Part shown: positions 1 to 9,482 of the stretch, piece by piece | Layout of the letters: each line of letters starts with the position of its first letter | Numbering within the stretch: the first letter of the stretch is position 1 | Assembly (NCBI GenBank): GCA_028871055.1 | Contig: JAGWON010000003.1 | Coordinates: 124,001 to 188,000, forward strand | Reading direction: 5' to 3' | DNA length: 64,000 bases | Source: Alphaproteobacteria bacterium | GTDB taxonomy: Bacteria > Pseudomonadota > Alphaproteobacteria > ATCC43930 > CGMCC-115725 | Made by a program: the position numbers and the translations under genes | Notes under the pieces: generated by a model | The model's database searches: none | Told to the model about the DNA's origin: nothing | What the model saw: the letters and a program-made list of their open reading frames with translations, nothing else

Positions 1-840
1 GCGGGCTTCGCCAGCGCTATGGAAAAGGGCGATCTCAGCTTCTGCACCTATCGCGGTCATGCCCACACGCTGGCGCGCGGCGTGCCAATGGACAAGGTGC
101 TGGGAGAGCTGATGCAGCGCGACAATGGCTTGATGCGCGGTAAGGGCGGCTCGATGCACTTGACCTCCGTGGCCCATGGCGTCATGGGCTCTTATGCGAT
201 CATCGGCGCGCATTTGCCGATCGCCTGCGGTGCCGCGTGGCGCGCGCAATACAAGGGCCAGAAGGACGTCTCGGTCTGCTTCTTCGGGGACGGCACGACC
301 AATATCGGCGCTTTCCACGAGGCGCTGAATTTCGCCGCCGTGTGGAAGCTGCCGGTGATCTTCGTCTGCGAAAACAATCTCTACATGGAATATACGCCGA
401 TCCGCGATGTGACCGCGGTCAAGCATCCCGCGGCGGACCGCGCCGGCGCCTATGGGCTCGAGCGCATCGTCGTCGACGGCAATGATGCCGACGAAGTCTA
501 TCGCGCCGCGTGCGCTGCGTTCGACAAGGCGCGCGCCGGCGATGGGCCTTCGCTGATCGAGTGTCTGACCTATCGCCACAGCGGTCATTCGCGCGCCGAT
601 CCCGCGAAGTACCGGCCGGAGGGCGAGCTCGAGGAGTGGAAGAAGCGCGATCCGATCAAGGTTTATCGCCGGCGTTTGCTCGAGGCGGGCATCGGCGAAT
701 CCGCGCTCAAACAGATCGAAGACGACTCGCGGCGCAAGGTCGACGCCGCAACCGAGGCATGCAAGGCCGCGCCGCCGCCGCCGGCCGAGATCCTGACCAC
801 CGACGTTTATGCCGACGGAGGTTGGGCATGGCGGAACTGA
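1..840 (+). CDS. 2-oxoacid (pyruvate/acetoin) dehydrogenase E1 alpha subunit, 5' partial
   Basis: Thiamine-diphosphate-dependent E1 alpha subunit, which decarboxylates a 2-oxo acid or acetoin together with E1 beta and passes the acyl group to the lipoyl group of E2. The frame is open from base 1 (AGFASAMEKG), so the true start lies outside the window and the ATG at 19 is internal. Visible family motifs are the early YRGHAH, the ThDP/Mg motif GDGTTNIG ... CENN, and YRHSGHSRADP near the C-terminus. It overlaps E1 beta by 13 bp, so translation is probably coupled. The substrate (pyruvate, acetoin or branched-chain acid) cannot be read from sequence. The 'KGGSMHL' segment resembles pyruvate/acetoin enzymes more than branched-chain ones. 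Confidence 0.9.
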   Translation, partial: AGFASAMEKGDLSFCTYRGHAHTLARGVPMDKVLGELMQRDNGLMRGKGGSMHLTSVAHGVMGSYAIIGAHLPIACGAAWRAQYKGQKDVSVCFFGDGTTNIGAFHEALNFAAVWKLPVIFVCENNLYMEYTPIRDVTAVKHPAADRAGAYGLERIVVDGNDADEVYRAACAAFDKARAGDGPSLIECLTYRHSGHSRADPAKYRPEGELEEWKKRDPIKVYRRRLLEAGIGESALKQIEDDSRRKVDAATEACKAAPPPPAEILTTDVYADGGWAWRN

Positions 841-1808
841 CCTATCGCGACGCGGTGGCGCGCGGCATCGCTCAGGAAATGACGCGCGACCCCGACGTCG
901 TCTTTTTTGGCGAGGATGTCGCCAAGGCCGGCGGCGTGTTCAAGACGACGATCGGCCTGCTGGAGCAATTCGGGCCCAGGCGCGTGCGCGACACGCCGAT
1001 TTCGGAGCAAGCCATCCTCGGCGCGGCCATGGGCGCGGCGATGACGGGCTTGAAACCGATCGCCGAGATTATGTTCTCGGATTTCCTCGCGGTGTGCTTC
1101 GACTATATCGCCAACGAGTTTCCGAAAGCGCGCTATATGTCGAACGGCCAGTTGAAATGCCCGCTCGTCGTACGCACCGGCAACGGCGCGGGGTCGCGCT
1201 TCGGCGCACAGCACAGCCAAAGCGTCGAGAACTGGGCGATGATGATTCCGGGCCTCAAGGTGGTGGCGCCATCCAATCCGGCGGACGTCATCGGCCTGAT
1301 GGCTGCCGCCGTGCGCGATCCCGATCCGGTGATCTTCTTCGAGCACAAATCGCTTTATGCGGCAAAGGGCGAGGTGCCCGACGGCGAGATCGTCGACCGC
1401 CTCGGTACGGCGAAGATCGTCCGGCCAGGCAAGGACGCGACCGTGCTGGCGCTGGCGCTGATGATGCCCCGCGCGCTCGAGGCTGCCGAGACGCTGGCGC
1501 AGGAGCATGGTATCGAAGTCGAAGTTGTCGACGTGCGTTCGCTGGTGCCGCTCGATCTCGCCACCATCCTAAGCTCGGTCGCGCGCACTCATCGCCTCTT
1601 CACCGTCGAAGAGAACCCGCGGCTGTGCGGCTGGGGTGCCGAACTGGCCTCGATCGCCGCCGAGGAGGCGTTCTACGATCTCGATGGGCCGGTCGTGCGG
1701 ATCACCACGCCTCATATTCCCTTGCCCGCAGCGGACAACCTCGAAGATTTGGCGCTGCCGAGCGCGCCGCGCATCGTCGACAAGATCCGCCGCTCCCTGA
1801 ACGCATGA
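828..1808 (+). CDS. 2-oxoacid dehydrogenase E1 beta subunit
   Basis: Transketolase-like beta subunit (326 aa) that completes the E1 heterotetramer. The ORF track extends the frame back to 510, but homology starts at MAELTYRDAVARGIAQEM; the ATG at 828 is preceded by GGAGG and overlaps the end of E1 alpha. Visible motifs are FFGEDVAKAGGVFK, RVRDTPISEQAILGAAMGAA, and QSVENWAMMIPGLKVVAPS of the pyrimidine-binding domain. The C-terminal transketolase domain carries VEVVDVRSLVPLD. Length is normal for the family. It is followed 7 bp later by an aldehyde dehydrogenase and then E2, forming one operon. The E3 dihydrolipoamide dehydrogenase is not in the window. Confidence 0.93.
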   Translation: MAELTYRDAVARGIAQEMTRDPDVVFFGEDVAKAGGVFKTTIGLLEQFGPRRVRDTPISEQAILGAAMGAAMTGLKPIAEIMFSDFLAVCFDYIANEFPKARYMSNGQLKCPLVVRTGNGAGSRFGAQHSQSVENWAMMIPGLKVVAPSNPADVIGLMAAAVRDPDPVIFFEHKSLYAAKGEVPDGEIVDRLGTAKIVRPGKDATVLALALMMPRALEAAETLAQEHGIEVEVVDVRSLVPLDLATILSSVARTHRLFTVEENPRLCGWGAELASIAAEEAFYDLDGPVVRITTPHIPLPAADNLEDLALPSAPRIVDKIRRSLNA

Positions 1809-1815
1809 GGTCGTC

Positions 1816-3291
1816 ATGGCCGATACCCTGAAGGCGAAGCTCAAGGACGCACCCGACATCGAAGTGCCGACCGGGCTCTATATCGGCGGCCGGTTCCGTG
1901 CTGCGACCGGCGGCGGCCGCTTCGATGTGCTCAATCCGGCGACCGAACAGCCGTTGTGCGCGGTGGCGGATGGCACTGTCGACGACGCCAGGGCGGCGAT
2001 CGAGGCCGCGGCGCTGGCGTTTCCAGCATGGTCGGCCGCGAATCCGCGCGATCGTGCCGAAATCCTGCGCAAATGCTTCGAGCTGTTCGCCGCGCGCAAG
2101 GAGTTCTTCGCCCGGCTGATGACGCTCGAGAACGGCAAGGCGCTGGTGGATTCGCGCGCCGAGGCGGCTTATGCCGCCGAGTTCTTCCGCTGGTATTCGG
2201 AAGAGGCGCCGCGCAACATCGGCGCGGTGTCGCGGGCGCCATCGACCGGTGCCCGCATCCTGGTCCAGCACAAAGCCGCGGGCATCGCCGTGCTGGTGAC
2301 GCCGTGGAATTTCCCGGCGGCGATGGGCACCCGCAAGATCGCGCCGGCCCTGGCTGCCGGCTGCACCGTCGTGCTGAAGCCGGCGTCGGAGACGCCGCTC
2401 ACCATGCTTGCGCTCGCCGAGCTCTTCGAGCAAGCGGGCGTTCCGGCCGGCGTCGTCAACATCTTGCCGTCGCGCAAGTCGGGCGCGGTAGTGAGCGCAA
2501 TGCTGCACGATCCGCGCGTGCGCGTAATTTCGTTCACCGGCTCGACCGAGGTCGGCCGCAAGCTGCTGCATGAAGCGGCCGACAACGTCGTTCGTCCGGC
2601 GATGGAGCTCGGCGGCAACGCGCCGTTTATCGTCTGCGAGGACGCCGACATCGACGCCGCGGTCGACGGCGCGATGATCGCCAAGATGCGCAACATGGGC
2701 GAGGCCTGCACCGCCGCCAACCGCTTCTACGTTCACGAGAAGGTGCACGACGCCTTCGTCGACAAATTCACGGCAAAGATGAAGGCGCTGAAGGTGGGAA
2801 ACGGCCTGGACGACGGCGTCGCCGTTGGCCCCTTGGTCAATGCCGACACACGCGACAAGGTCGCGTCGCTGGTCGAGGACGCGCTCAACAAAGGTGCGCG
2901 GGCGGTCACCGGCGGCCAACGGCTCAACCGCGCCGGTTATTACTTTCCGCCGACCGTGCTGGTCGACGTGCCCGATAGCGCCCGCTGTCTCAAGGAGGAG
3001 ATCTTCGGTCCGGTAGCGCCAATCCAGAAGTTCCGCGACGAGGACGAAGCGATCCGCAAGGCCAACGATACCGAACTCGGCTTGATCTCGTATGTCTACA
3101 CCCGCGACCTGTCGCGCGGCCTCAAGATTTCGGAGCGGCTCGAGGCCGGCATGATCGGTCTCAATCGCGGCGTGGCAAGCGATCCGGCGGCGCCCTTCGG
3201 CGGCGCCAAGCAATCGGGCATCGGCCGCGAGGGCGCGCACGAGGGCATGATGGAATTCCTCGAGACGCAGTACGTCTCGGTCAGCTGGTAG
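1816..3291 (+). CDS. NAD(P)-dependent aldehyde dehydrogenase, succinate-semialdehyde type
   Basis: ALDH-superfamily enzyme of 491 aa that oxidises an aldehyde to its acid. Visible motifs are the nucleotide-binding VTPWNFP and FTGSTEVGRKLL, the catalytic general base in ELGGNAPFIV, and the nucleophile in GEACTAANRF. It ends with the typical PFGGAKQSGIGREG motif. The DADIDAAVDG and GEACTAANR context resembles GabD-like succinate-semialdehyde dehydrogenases. It lies between E1 beta (7 bp upstream) and E2 (14 bp downstream), which is unusual because E2 normally follows E1 directly. It may process an aldehyde product of the same pathway, for example acetaldehyde if the complex cleaves acetoin. The exact substrate is inference. 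Confidence 0.88.
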   Translation: MADTLKAKLKDAPDIEVPTGLYIGGRFRAATGGGRFDVLNPATEQPLCAVADGTVDDARAAIEAAALAFPAWSAANPRDRAEILRKCFELFAARKEFFARLMTLENGKALVDSRAEAAYAAEFFRWYSEEAPRNIGAVSRAPSTGARILVQHKAAGIAVLVTPWNFPAAMGTRKIAPALAAGCTVVLKPASETPLTMLALAELFEQAGVPAGVVNILPSRKSGAVVSAMLHDPRVRVISFTGSTEVGRKLLHEAADNVVRPAMELGGNAPFIVCEDADIDAAVDGAMIAKMRNMGEACTAANRFYVHEKVHDAFVDKFTAKMKALKVGNGLDDGVAVGPLVNADTRDKVASLVEDALNKGARAVTGGQRLNRAGYYFPPTVLVDVPDSARCLKEEIFGPVAPIQKFRDEDEAIRKANDTELGLISYVYTRDLSRGLKISERLEAGMIGLNRGVASDPAAPFGGAKQSGIGREGAHEGMMEFLETQYVSVSW

Positions 3292-3305
3292 CGGACGGCG
3301 GCCGC

Positions 3306-4616
3306 ATGAACGTCATCATGCCGCAGCTCGGCGAAACCGTCGCCGAAGGCAAGGTCGCCAGCTGGTTCAAGAAGGTCGGCGACAAGATCGTCGCCGGCGA
3401 GAACCTGTTCCTGATTGAAACCGACAAGGTCTCGATGGAGGTGCAGGCGACGGAAAGCGGCACGCTGACCGATATCTATGTGCCGGCAGGCGAGACCGTG
3501 CCGGTCGGCACCGTTGTCGCGATCCTGGGCAAGCCGGGCGAGACGGCCTCCGAACCGAAGCCGGCAGACGCCGTACCGCAGCGCGTGGCGGCGCGCGGTC
3601 CGAAATCGGCCGTACCGACGGCAGCGCCGGTTGCCGCGCCGATTTCGGCGTATCAGCCGTTCAGCCTCAAGCCGTTCGAGGAGGTGCGGACGCCGACCGG
3701 AATCGCGCTGCCGCAAGCGGCGGCGCTCGGCGGGCTCAAGGTGACGCCCCTCGCCCGTCGCCTGATTCGGGACACCGGCGCCGACCTCGCCGCCATTGCG
3801 CAGCGGGTCAAGGCGCGTGGCGGTTGGCGCGTTGCCGCCGCTGACATCGCGGCAGCTCCGGCGAACGTGCCGGCGATTGCCCGCGCGCCGATTGCGCTGC
3901 GCGATGGCGACACCGTGGAGCCGCTCAATCGCATCCGCGCCCAAACCGCGGCGCACCTCGCCGAGGCTTGGCGCACGATTCCGCATGCGTTCCAGGCGGT
4001 CGAGATCGACGTCAGTGGAATCGCGGCGGCGCGCGAGAAGGCCAAATCCGCCTTCGAGCAACGGCACGGCGTGGCCCTGACCTACCTTCCATTCATCGCG
4101 CGCGCGGTGTGCATCGCGCTCGGCCAATTCCCCAAGGCCAACGCGAGTTTCGACCGCGATCGGTTGATCCTGCACCGCGAGATCAACCTGGGCATCGCCA
4201 CCGACCTCGACCAAGGCGGCCTGGTCGTGCCGGTCGTGCACCGCGCCGAGGATTTGAATGTCGCCGGCTTGGCCAAGGCAATCGCCCGGCAGGCGGAAAA
4301 GGCGCGCACCGGCAAACTGGCGCCTGACGATATCGCCGGCGCGACGTACAGCATCACCAATAACGGCACGTTCGGCACGCTGTTCACGATGCCGGTGATC
4401 AACGCGCCCAACGTCGCGATCCTGTCGCTTGATTCGGTGCGCAAGGCGCCTATGGTCGTCGAAGGGCCGAAGGGCGACAGCGTCGCCATCCGGCGCGTGG
4501 CCATGGTCGGCCAGAGCTTCGACCACCGCGCCTTCGACGGCAGCTACGCTGGCTCGCTGCTGCGCCGGATCAAAGAGATCGTCGAGACCCGTGACTGGGC
4601 GGCGGAACTCGGCTGA
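3306..4616 (+). CDS. Dihydrolipoamide acyltransferase (E2) of a 2-oxoacid dehydrogenase complex
   Basis: E2 core enzyme of 436 aa that carries acyl groups on lipoyl-lysine and transfers them to CoA. The N-terminal lipoyl domain (about residues 1-77) holds the lipoylation motif ETDKVSMEV. A proline/alanine-rich linker follows, then a peripheral-subunit-binding domain around residue 145 (VTPLARRLIRDTGADLAAI). The catalytic domain ends with FDHRAFDGS, in which the active-site His and Asp of the HxxxD motif are kept. It has one lipoyl domain, as in many alphaproteobacterial and acetoin-type E2s. It is the last gene of the operon before a strand switch. Confidence 0.92.
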   Translation: MNVIMPQLGETVAEGKVASWFKKVGDKIVAGENLFLIETDKVSMEVQATESGTLTDIYVPAGETVPVGTVVAILGKPGETASEPKPADAVPQRVAARGPKSAVPTAAPVAAPISAYQPFSLKPFEEVRTPTGIALPQAAALGGLKVTPLARRLIRDTGADLAAIAQRVKARGGWRVAAADIAAAPANVPAIARAPIALRDGDTVEPLNRIRAQTAAHLAEAWRTIPHAFQAVEIDVSGIAAAREKAKSAFEQRHGVALTYLPFIARAVCIALGQFPKANASFDRDRLILHREINLGIATDLDQGGLVVPVVHRAEDLNVAGLAKAIARQAEKARTGKLAPDDIAGATYSITNNGTFGTLFTMPVINAPNVAILSLDSVRKAPMVVEGPKGDSVAIRRVAMVGQSFDHRAFDGSYAGSLLRRIKEIVETRDWAAELG

Positions 4617-4700
4617 ATTCACGGCCGCGATCTGTCTTTGCGTACAGTGAAAAGCACCGCGGTTGTGCCATGCCCCGGCATGTGAGCTTTTGGTAGTGGG

Positions 4701-5021
4701 TCAGTTTGAAATTGGGCCGATCATCACGCGAAAGAGCAACACGAAGCCTCCTCCGACAAATAAGACAAAGATACCGCCGGCCATACCGCGCCAGTATTGC
4801 TTTCGATGAAACCGGCATTCTTGCGATAGGTTTTTGCTAGAGCCGAAAAACGCCGATATGTAGCGTCGGCCGCCAAAGAAATAATCGCGGATGCGCGGCT
4901 CATACGATTGCTGTTTGTCTAACCCGTCCATAAATCTGAGCCAGTGACTGGACGCGTATATGCCGGCGCACAGAAAGGCAGCGAGCAATGAAAAACCGGT
5001 AAGGTTTATTAGCGTCTTCAT
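4701..5021 (-). CDS. Hypothetical small membrane protein with two transmembrane segments
   Basis: Unrecognised 106-aa protein. It has a hydrophobic segment near the N-terminus (about residues 8-24, LTGFSLLAAFLCAG) and a second near the C-terminus (about 80-100, GGIFVLFVGGGFVLLF). Between them is a basic, aromatic-rich, probably cytoplasmic stretch. Base composition is visibly less GC-rich than the neighbours, which may mean recent acquisition. It sits alone between the convergent E2 gene and clpB, with about 80 bp on each side. No function can be assigned. Confidence 0.55.
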   Translation of the reverse strand: MKTLINLTGFSLLAAFLCAGIYASSHWLRFMDGLDKQQSYEPRIRDYFFGGRRYISAFFGSSKNLSQECRFHRKQYWRGMAGGIFVLFVGGGFVLLFRVMIGPISN

Positions 5022-5099
5022 TGTTTATCTGACTGGAGAGTGTTGCTTATTTCCTCGTTCTACCGCGCTGGTGGTGGCGCGCAGGCAGCGCGATGCGAC

Positions 5100-7712
5100 T
5101 TACTCCGCCGCCTGCGCCTTGGCGCGCTTCGCCGGTTTCGGCGCGATCGCCAGGTGGTCTTCGCCGGTTGCCGTTACGCCGACGGTTTCGCCGTCCTTGA
5201 TCGTGCCCTTAAGCAGAGCCTCGGCCAGCGGGTTTTGCAACTCACGCTGGATCACCCGTTTCAACGGCCGTGCGCCGTAGACCGGATCGTAGCCAGCCTC
5301 GGCCAGCCAGGCGCGCGCTTTCTGATCGAGCTCGAGCGTGATCTTGCGCTCGGCCAGGAGCTGCTCGAGCCGCTTGAGCTGGATGGCGACGATGCCCTCC
5401 ATGTCGGTGCGCGACAGCCGACGGAAGATCAGAATCTCGTCGAGCCGGTTGAGGAACTCCGGCCGGAAGGCGGCGCGTACTGCGTCCATCACCGGCCCGC
5501 GCACGCTGTCGACGTCCTGGCCCTCGGGCAGATTGGCGAGATACTCGCTGCCCAGGTTCGAGGTCAGGATGATGAGCGTGTTGCGGAAATCCACCGTCCG
5601 GCCTTGGCCATCGGTTAGACGCCCGTCGTCCAGCACCTGGAGCAGAACGTTGAAGACATCGGGATGCGCCTTTTCGACCTCGTCGAACAGGATGACCTGA
5701 TACGGCCGGCGCCGCACCGCCTCGGTCAAGGCGCCTCCCTCCTCGTAGCCGACATAGCCCGGCGGAGCGCCGATCAGCCGCGCAACCGCATGCTTCTCCA
5801 TGTATTCGGACATGTCGATGCGCAGCACCGCCTGCTCGTCGTCGAACAGGAATTCGGCCAGCGCCTTGGCGAGTTCAGTCTTGCCGACGCCGGTCGGTCC
5901 GAGGAAGAGGAACGAGCCGATCGGGCGATTGGGGTCCTGCAAGCCGGCGCGGGCGCGGCGGATCGCGTTCGAGACCGCAACAACGGCCTCGTCCTGGCCG
6001 ACGACACGGCGGCGGAGATTCGCCTCCATCTGCAGCAGCTTTTCGCGCTGACCTTCGAGCATCTTCTCGACCGGGACGCCGGTCCAGCGCGAGACCACGG
6101 CCGCGATGTGCTCTTCGGTCACCGCCTCGTCGATCATGCGGTTGCCTTCGGCAGCCTCGGCGGTCTTGAGCTTCTTTTCGAGATCAGGAATGACCGCGTA
6201 AGTCAGCTCGCCGGCGCGGGTGAAATCGCCCTTGCGCTGCGCCTGTTCGAGCTCGACGCGGGCGCGGTCGATCTGCTCCTTGAGCTTCTGGGCACCGGCC
6301 ATCTGTTCCTTTTCGGCGCGCCAGCGCGCCGTCAGGTCGGCCGACTGCTTCTCGAGCGCATTGAGTTCGCCTTCGAGCTTCTTCAGCCGGTCTTTCGATG
6401 CCGGATCGGTTTCCTTCTTGAGCGCCTCGCGCTCGATCTTGAGCTGGACGATCCGCCGATCGAGTTCGTCGATCTCCTCCGGCTTCGACTCGGCTTCCAT
6501 GCGCAGCCGCGATGCCGCCTCGTCCATCAAATCGATCGCCTTGTCCGGCAGAAATCGGTCGGTGATGTAGCGGTTCGACAACGTGGCCGCGGCGACGATG
6601 GCGCCATCAGTGATGCGCACGCCGTGATGCAGCTCGTACTTCTCCTTGATGCCGCGCAGGATCGAGATGGTGTCCTCGACCGAGGGCTCGCTGACGAAGA
6701 CCGGCTGGAAGCGCCGCGCCAGCGCCGCGTCCTTCTCGATATGCTTGCGATATTCGTCGAGCGTGGTGGCACCGACGCAATGGAGCTCGCCGCGCGCCAG
6801 CGCCGGCTTGAGCATATTCGACGCGTCCATCGCGCCTTCGGCCTTGCCCGCGCCGACCAGCGTGTGGAGCTCATCGATGAAGACGATGATCTCGCCCGCG
6901 CCGGCCGTGATCTCCGAAAGGACGGCCTTGAGCCGTTCTTCAAACTCGCCGCGGAACTTGGCGCCGGCGACCAGCGCGCCAAGGTCGAGCGCCAGCAGGC
7001 GCTTGTCCTTGAGGCTCTCGGGCACGTCGCCGTGGACGATGCGCAGAGCCAGGCCTTCGACGATGGCGGTCTTGCCAACGCCGGGCTCGCCGATCAGCAC
7101 CGGATTGTTCTTGGTGCGACGCGACAGCACCTGGATCGTGCGGCGGATCTCTTCGTCACGGCCGATGACCGGGTCGAGCTTGCTGTCGCGTGCTGCCGCC
7201 GTGAGATCGCGCGCGTACTTCTTGAGCGCGTCATAACCTTCTTCGGCGGTCGCGGAATCAGCGGTGCGTCCCTTGCGGATCTGCTCGATGGCGGCGTTGA
7301 GGTTCTGGGCGTTGATGCCGGCGGATGCCAGCGCCTTGCCGGCGTTCGAGTTCTTGTCGAGCGCGAGCGCGAGCAACAGGCGCTCGGCAGTGACAAAACT
7401 GTCGCCCGCCTTGTCGGCGATCTTCTCGGCCTCGCCGAAGAGCCGCGCCAAATCCTGCGACAAGAAAGTCTGGCCGGCGCCGGCACCCTCGATACGCGGC
7501 AGCTTGGCTAGGGCCGCTTCGGTCGCGGTCAGCGCGCGCGCCGGATCGCCGCCGCCGGCTCGGATCAGGTTGGCCGCCAACCCTTCCTTGTCGTCGAGCA
7601 ACACCTTGAGCAGGTGCTCGGGAACAATCTGCTGATGGCCTGAACGTTGCGCGAGCGTCTGCGCCGCTTGAACGAAGCCTTTGGAGCGCTCCGTGTATTT
7701 CTCGAAGTCCAT
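5100..7712 (-). CDS. clpB: ATP-dependent disaggregase ClpB
   Basis: Hexameric AAA+ chaperone that works with DnaK to dissolve protein aggregates. I place the start at [13 protein letters not shown] (7712), giving 870 aa, the usual ClpB length. The upstream extension in the ORF track is not conserved and contains the promoter. Domains in order are the Clp N domain, NBD1 with Walker A GEPGVGKT and Walker [12 protein letters not shown], a long coiled-coil middle domain (about residues 410-530) that separates ClpB from ClpA/ClpC, and NBD2 with [12 protein letters not shown]. The C-terminus is alanine/lysine-rich ([11 protein letters not shown]). A start-proximal GGGGG tract can serve as the ribosome binding site. 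A heat-shock promoter lies just upstream. Confidence 0.97.
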   Translation of the reverse strand: MDFEKYTERSKGFVQAAQTLAQRSGHQQIVPEHLLKVLLDDKEGLAANLIRAGGGDPARALTATEAALAKLPRIEGAGAGQTFLSQDLARLFGEAEKIADKAGDSFVTAERLLLALALDKNSNAGKALASAGINAQNLNAAIEQIRKGRTADSATAEEGYDALKKYARDLTAAARDSKLDPVIGRDEEIRRTIQVLSRRTKNNPVLIGEPGVGKTAIVEGLALRIVHGDVPESLKDKRLLALDLGALVAGAKFRGEFEERLKAVLSEITAGAGEIIVFIDELHTLVGAGKAEGAMDASNMLKPALARGELHCVGATTLDEYRKHIEKDAALARRFQPVFVSEPSVEDTISILRGIKEKYELHHGVRITDGAIVAAATLSNRYITDRFLPDKAIDLMDEAASRLRMEAESKPEEIDELDRRIVQLKIEREALKKETDPASKDRLKKLEGELNALEKQSADLTARWRAEKEQMAGAQKLKEQIDRARVELEQAQRKGDFTRAGELTYAVIPDLEKKLKTAEAAEGNRMIDEAVTEEHIAAVVSRWTGVPVEKMLEGQREKLLQMEANLRRRVVGQDEAVVAVSNAIRRARAGLQDPNRPIGSFLFLGPTGVGKTELAKALAEFLFDDEQAVLRIDMSEYMEKHAVARLIGAPPGYVGYEEGGALTEAVRRRPYQVILFDEVEKAHPDVFNVLLQVLDDGRLTDGQGRTVDFRNTLIILTSNLGSEYLANLPEGQDVDSVRGPVMDAVRAAFRPEFLNRLDEILIFRRLSRTDMEGIVAIQLKRLEQLLAERKITLELDQKARAWLAEAGYDPVYGARPLKRVIQRELQNPLAEALLKGTIKDGETVGVTATGEDHLAIAPKPAKRAKAQAAE

Positions 7713-7775
7713 CGGACCCCCTTCGTGACCGGCACCTCCGCCCTTCTTGGAAGCAGCGGACTTACCTTCCGGCAC

Positions 7776-7807
7776 AAATATGGGGTGGCTTCGGGCGGCG
7801 ACAAGGG
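7776..7807 (-). promoter_or_regulatory. Probable sigma-32 (RpoH) heat-shock promoter of clpB
   Basis: Read on the minus strand, CCCTTGTC (about 7800-7807) is followed 14 nt later by CCCCATATTT (about 7776-7785). This matches the RpoH consensus CTTGAA N13-17 CCCCATnT, with a full -10 match and a -35 match in the CTTG core. It would start transcription about 60 nt upstream of the clpB start. clpB is a classical RpoH target, so position and target agree. Confidence 0.75.
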
Positions 7808-7863
7808 CAACCGAAGGCACAGCAGGCCGTCATCGGCACGCGACGAAGTGCCGCGCGTGCGGC

Positions 7864-8436
7864 TCAGGCGCTGTAGTCAGGATCGACCGGCGGAATCGGT
7901 GGCTGCGGCCCTGACTGCACCGGATCCGGCGCGGCCTGTTGGTGCGGCGGTTGAAGCTGCGGCTGAGGCTGCGGCTGAGGCTGCGCCTGTGGCTGTGCCT
8001 GTGGTTGGGGCTGATGCGGCGGCGGTTGCATCTGCGACGGTTGGGGTTGATGCGGCTGGCCCTGAGGATTTGGCTGCGAGCCGTGGCCGTCTACATCGTC
8101 ACCACCGCCCATGTCATTGTCGGCCGGCGTCATCGGCCGCTGGGCCATCTGATCCTGGTGTCCGCCGTTGGCTTGCATGATGCGGTAGTAGTGCTCGGCG
8201 TGCTGGTAAAGGTTTTCCGCCGCGACGCGATCGCCCGCGGAGGCCGCCTCGCGCGCCATGGCAATGTAGCGCTCGAACACCTGATACGCGTTGCCGCGAA
8301 TCTTCACGCTCGGCCCGCTCGAGTCGAAGTTCTGGATGCGATGCGGCGGGCGCCCGCCGCCCTGACGGTTCTGGGGGTGGCCGCCGCCCATCATGTTGCG
8401 TCCGCCACGCCCGCGATTTTTCTGGCCTGGTCTCAT
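7864..8436 (-). CDS. DUF4167 domain protein (RNA-binding-like, alphaproteobacterial)
   Basis: Protein of 190 aa. The N-terminus is rich in Arg/Gly/Asn (MRPGQKNRGRGGRN). The conserved DUF4167 core lies at about residues 35-95 (SSGPSVKIRGNAYQVFERYIAMAREA ... AENLYQHAEHYYRIM). The C-terminal half is low-complexity Pro/Gln repeat (PQAQPQ, PQPQPQ), which accounts for the repetitive DNA at about 7930-8060. The family is largely restricted to Alphaproteobacteria and commonly sits beside prmC. Its molecular role is not established; the basic RG-rich start suggests nucleic-acid binding (inference). The gene ends about 150 bp upstream of clpB, which has its own promoter. Confidence 0.85.
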   Translation of the reverse strand: MRPGQKNRGRGGRNMMGGGHPQNRQGGGRPPHRIQNFDSSGPSVKIRGNAYQVFERYIAMAREAASAGDRVAAENLYQHAEHYYRIMQANGGHQDQMAQRPMTPADNDMGGGDDVDGHGSQPNPQGQPHQPQPSQMQPPPHQPQPQAQPQAQPQPQPQPQLQPPHQQAAPDPVQSGPQPPIPPVDPDYSA

Positions 8437-8681
8437 GAGTCCCTTGAAGTCTTAATCATCATTCGTGGTTTTGACGTGCCTGCTCGGCTTCGCCCCGAAT
8501 CCAAATCGGTATCAACCTATGGCGCGCGGCGGGAATGCCGGCGTTCAATCGAAAAAGGGGCGGTTTTGTGCGCCTGAGGCGCGGAGCACGTAGCTCCTTG
8601 GCTTTTGGCGGGTTCACCCTAGACGGGATAGGCGCCGAAGCCAACCTGTTTTTTTGACCCATTCGGCCTGGAGTCATTCAA

Positions 8682-9482
8682 TTACGCATGCCGGAGCATC
8701 AGGCACCGCTCCCGTCCCGCCAGATCGCAGCGTGTCCCGGCGGCGCGCAGGCCACATCCCGCCACAATCCGGCCCGCCATCTCCGCCTGGCCAGCACCAA
8801 GCTCGAAGAATGCCACGCCCTGCGGGCGCAAGACCCGATGCACCACTGGCGCAAGCACCCGATAGGCGGCCAATCCATCGCGCCCGCCATCGAGCGCGAC
8901 GCGCGGATCGAACCGCGCGATTTCGGGCGGCAGCTTTGCGAGCGCGTCCGTTGGTATATAGGGCGGGTTGGCCAGAATCACATCGGCCGGGTCTAGGTTT
9001 ATTTCCGCCCAATCGCCGGTCACGAAGTTGGCGCGCGCGGCCAAACCGAGAGCGGTCGCATTCCGCCGCGCGGTCTCGACTGCGCCGGCAGCGATATCGA
9101 CGCCAAACCCCGTGGCCGCGCGGAACTCGGTCAGGAATGCAAGCAGCAGCGCGCCCGTGCCGGTACCGAGGTCGAGGACCTCGATGGCCGCAGCGCGATC
9201 CGGCAACAGCGCCAGCGCCGCCTCGATTAACGTCTCGCTGTCGGGCCGGGGATCCAGTGTCTCGGGCGAGAGCGCGAGGTCGAGACTCCAGAACTCGCGC
9301 GCACCGCGGATGCGTGAATAGGGTTCGTGCGCTGCGCGGCGGCGGATGTACTCGACGAAGCGCGTTTCGTCGCCGTCGGCGAGCGCCTCGAGCAGCCGCA
9401 TCTCGCGCCGTGCATTGGCGATGCCGGCAGCGGCCAACATGCGCGTCGCATCCGTGAGCCTATCATCTGCCGCAACGGTCAT
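8682..9482 (-). CDS. prmC: Peptide chain release factor N5-glutamine methyltransferase
   Basis: PrmC/HemK (266 aa) methylates the glutamine of the GGQ motif in release factors using S-adenosylmethionine. An N-terminal helical domain precedes the Rossmann methyltransferase domain, whose SAM motif is [16 protein letters not shown] (about residue 100). The diagnostic NPPY catalytic motif appears as [10 protein letters not shown]. It overlaps the end of prfA by 4 bp, so enzyme and substrate are translationally coupled. Length and order (prfA then prmC) are standard. Confidence 0.96.
   Translation of the reverse strand: MTVAADDRLTDATRMLAAAGIANARREMRLLEALADGDETRFVEYIRRRAAHEPYSRIRGAREFWSLDLALSPETLDPRPDSETLIEAALALLPDRAAAIEVLDLGTGTGALLLAFLTEFRAATGFGVDIAAGAVETARRNATALGLAARANFVTGDWAEINLDPADVILANPPYIPTDALAKLPPEIARFDPRVALDGGRDGLAAYRVLAPVVHRVLRPQGVAFFELGAGQAEMAGRIVAGCGLRAAGTRCDLAGRERCLMLRHA

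Noticed and set aside
1702-4622. Long minus-strand ORFs (512 aa at 1702-3240; 508 aa at 3096-4622)
   Set aside because: They are antisense shadows of the aldehyde dehydrogenase and E2 genes. Their translations are Arg/Gly-rich with no family motifs, as expected for high-GC third-position bias.
4669-4682. CATGCCCCGGCATG palindrome after E2 as a terminator
   Set aside because: The two-base loop is too tight for the full stem and no T-tract follows, so it is not supported as an intrinsic terminator.
5664-7511. 615-aa plus-strand ORF antisense to clpB
   Set aside because: The opposite strand encodes a complete ClpB with all motifs. The plus-strand product is a low-complexity mirror.
7930-8060. 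Repetitive GGCTGAGGCTG-type DNA suggestive of a tandem repeat element
   Set aside because: It encodes the Pro/Gln-rich C-terminus of the DUF4167 protein; the repeats are coding low complexity.
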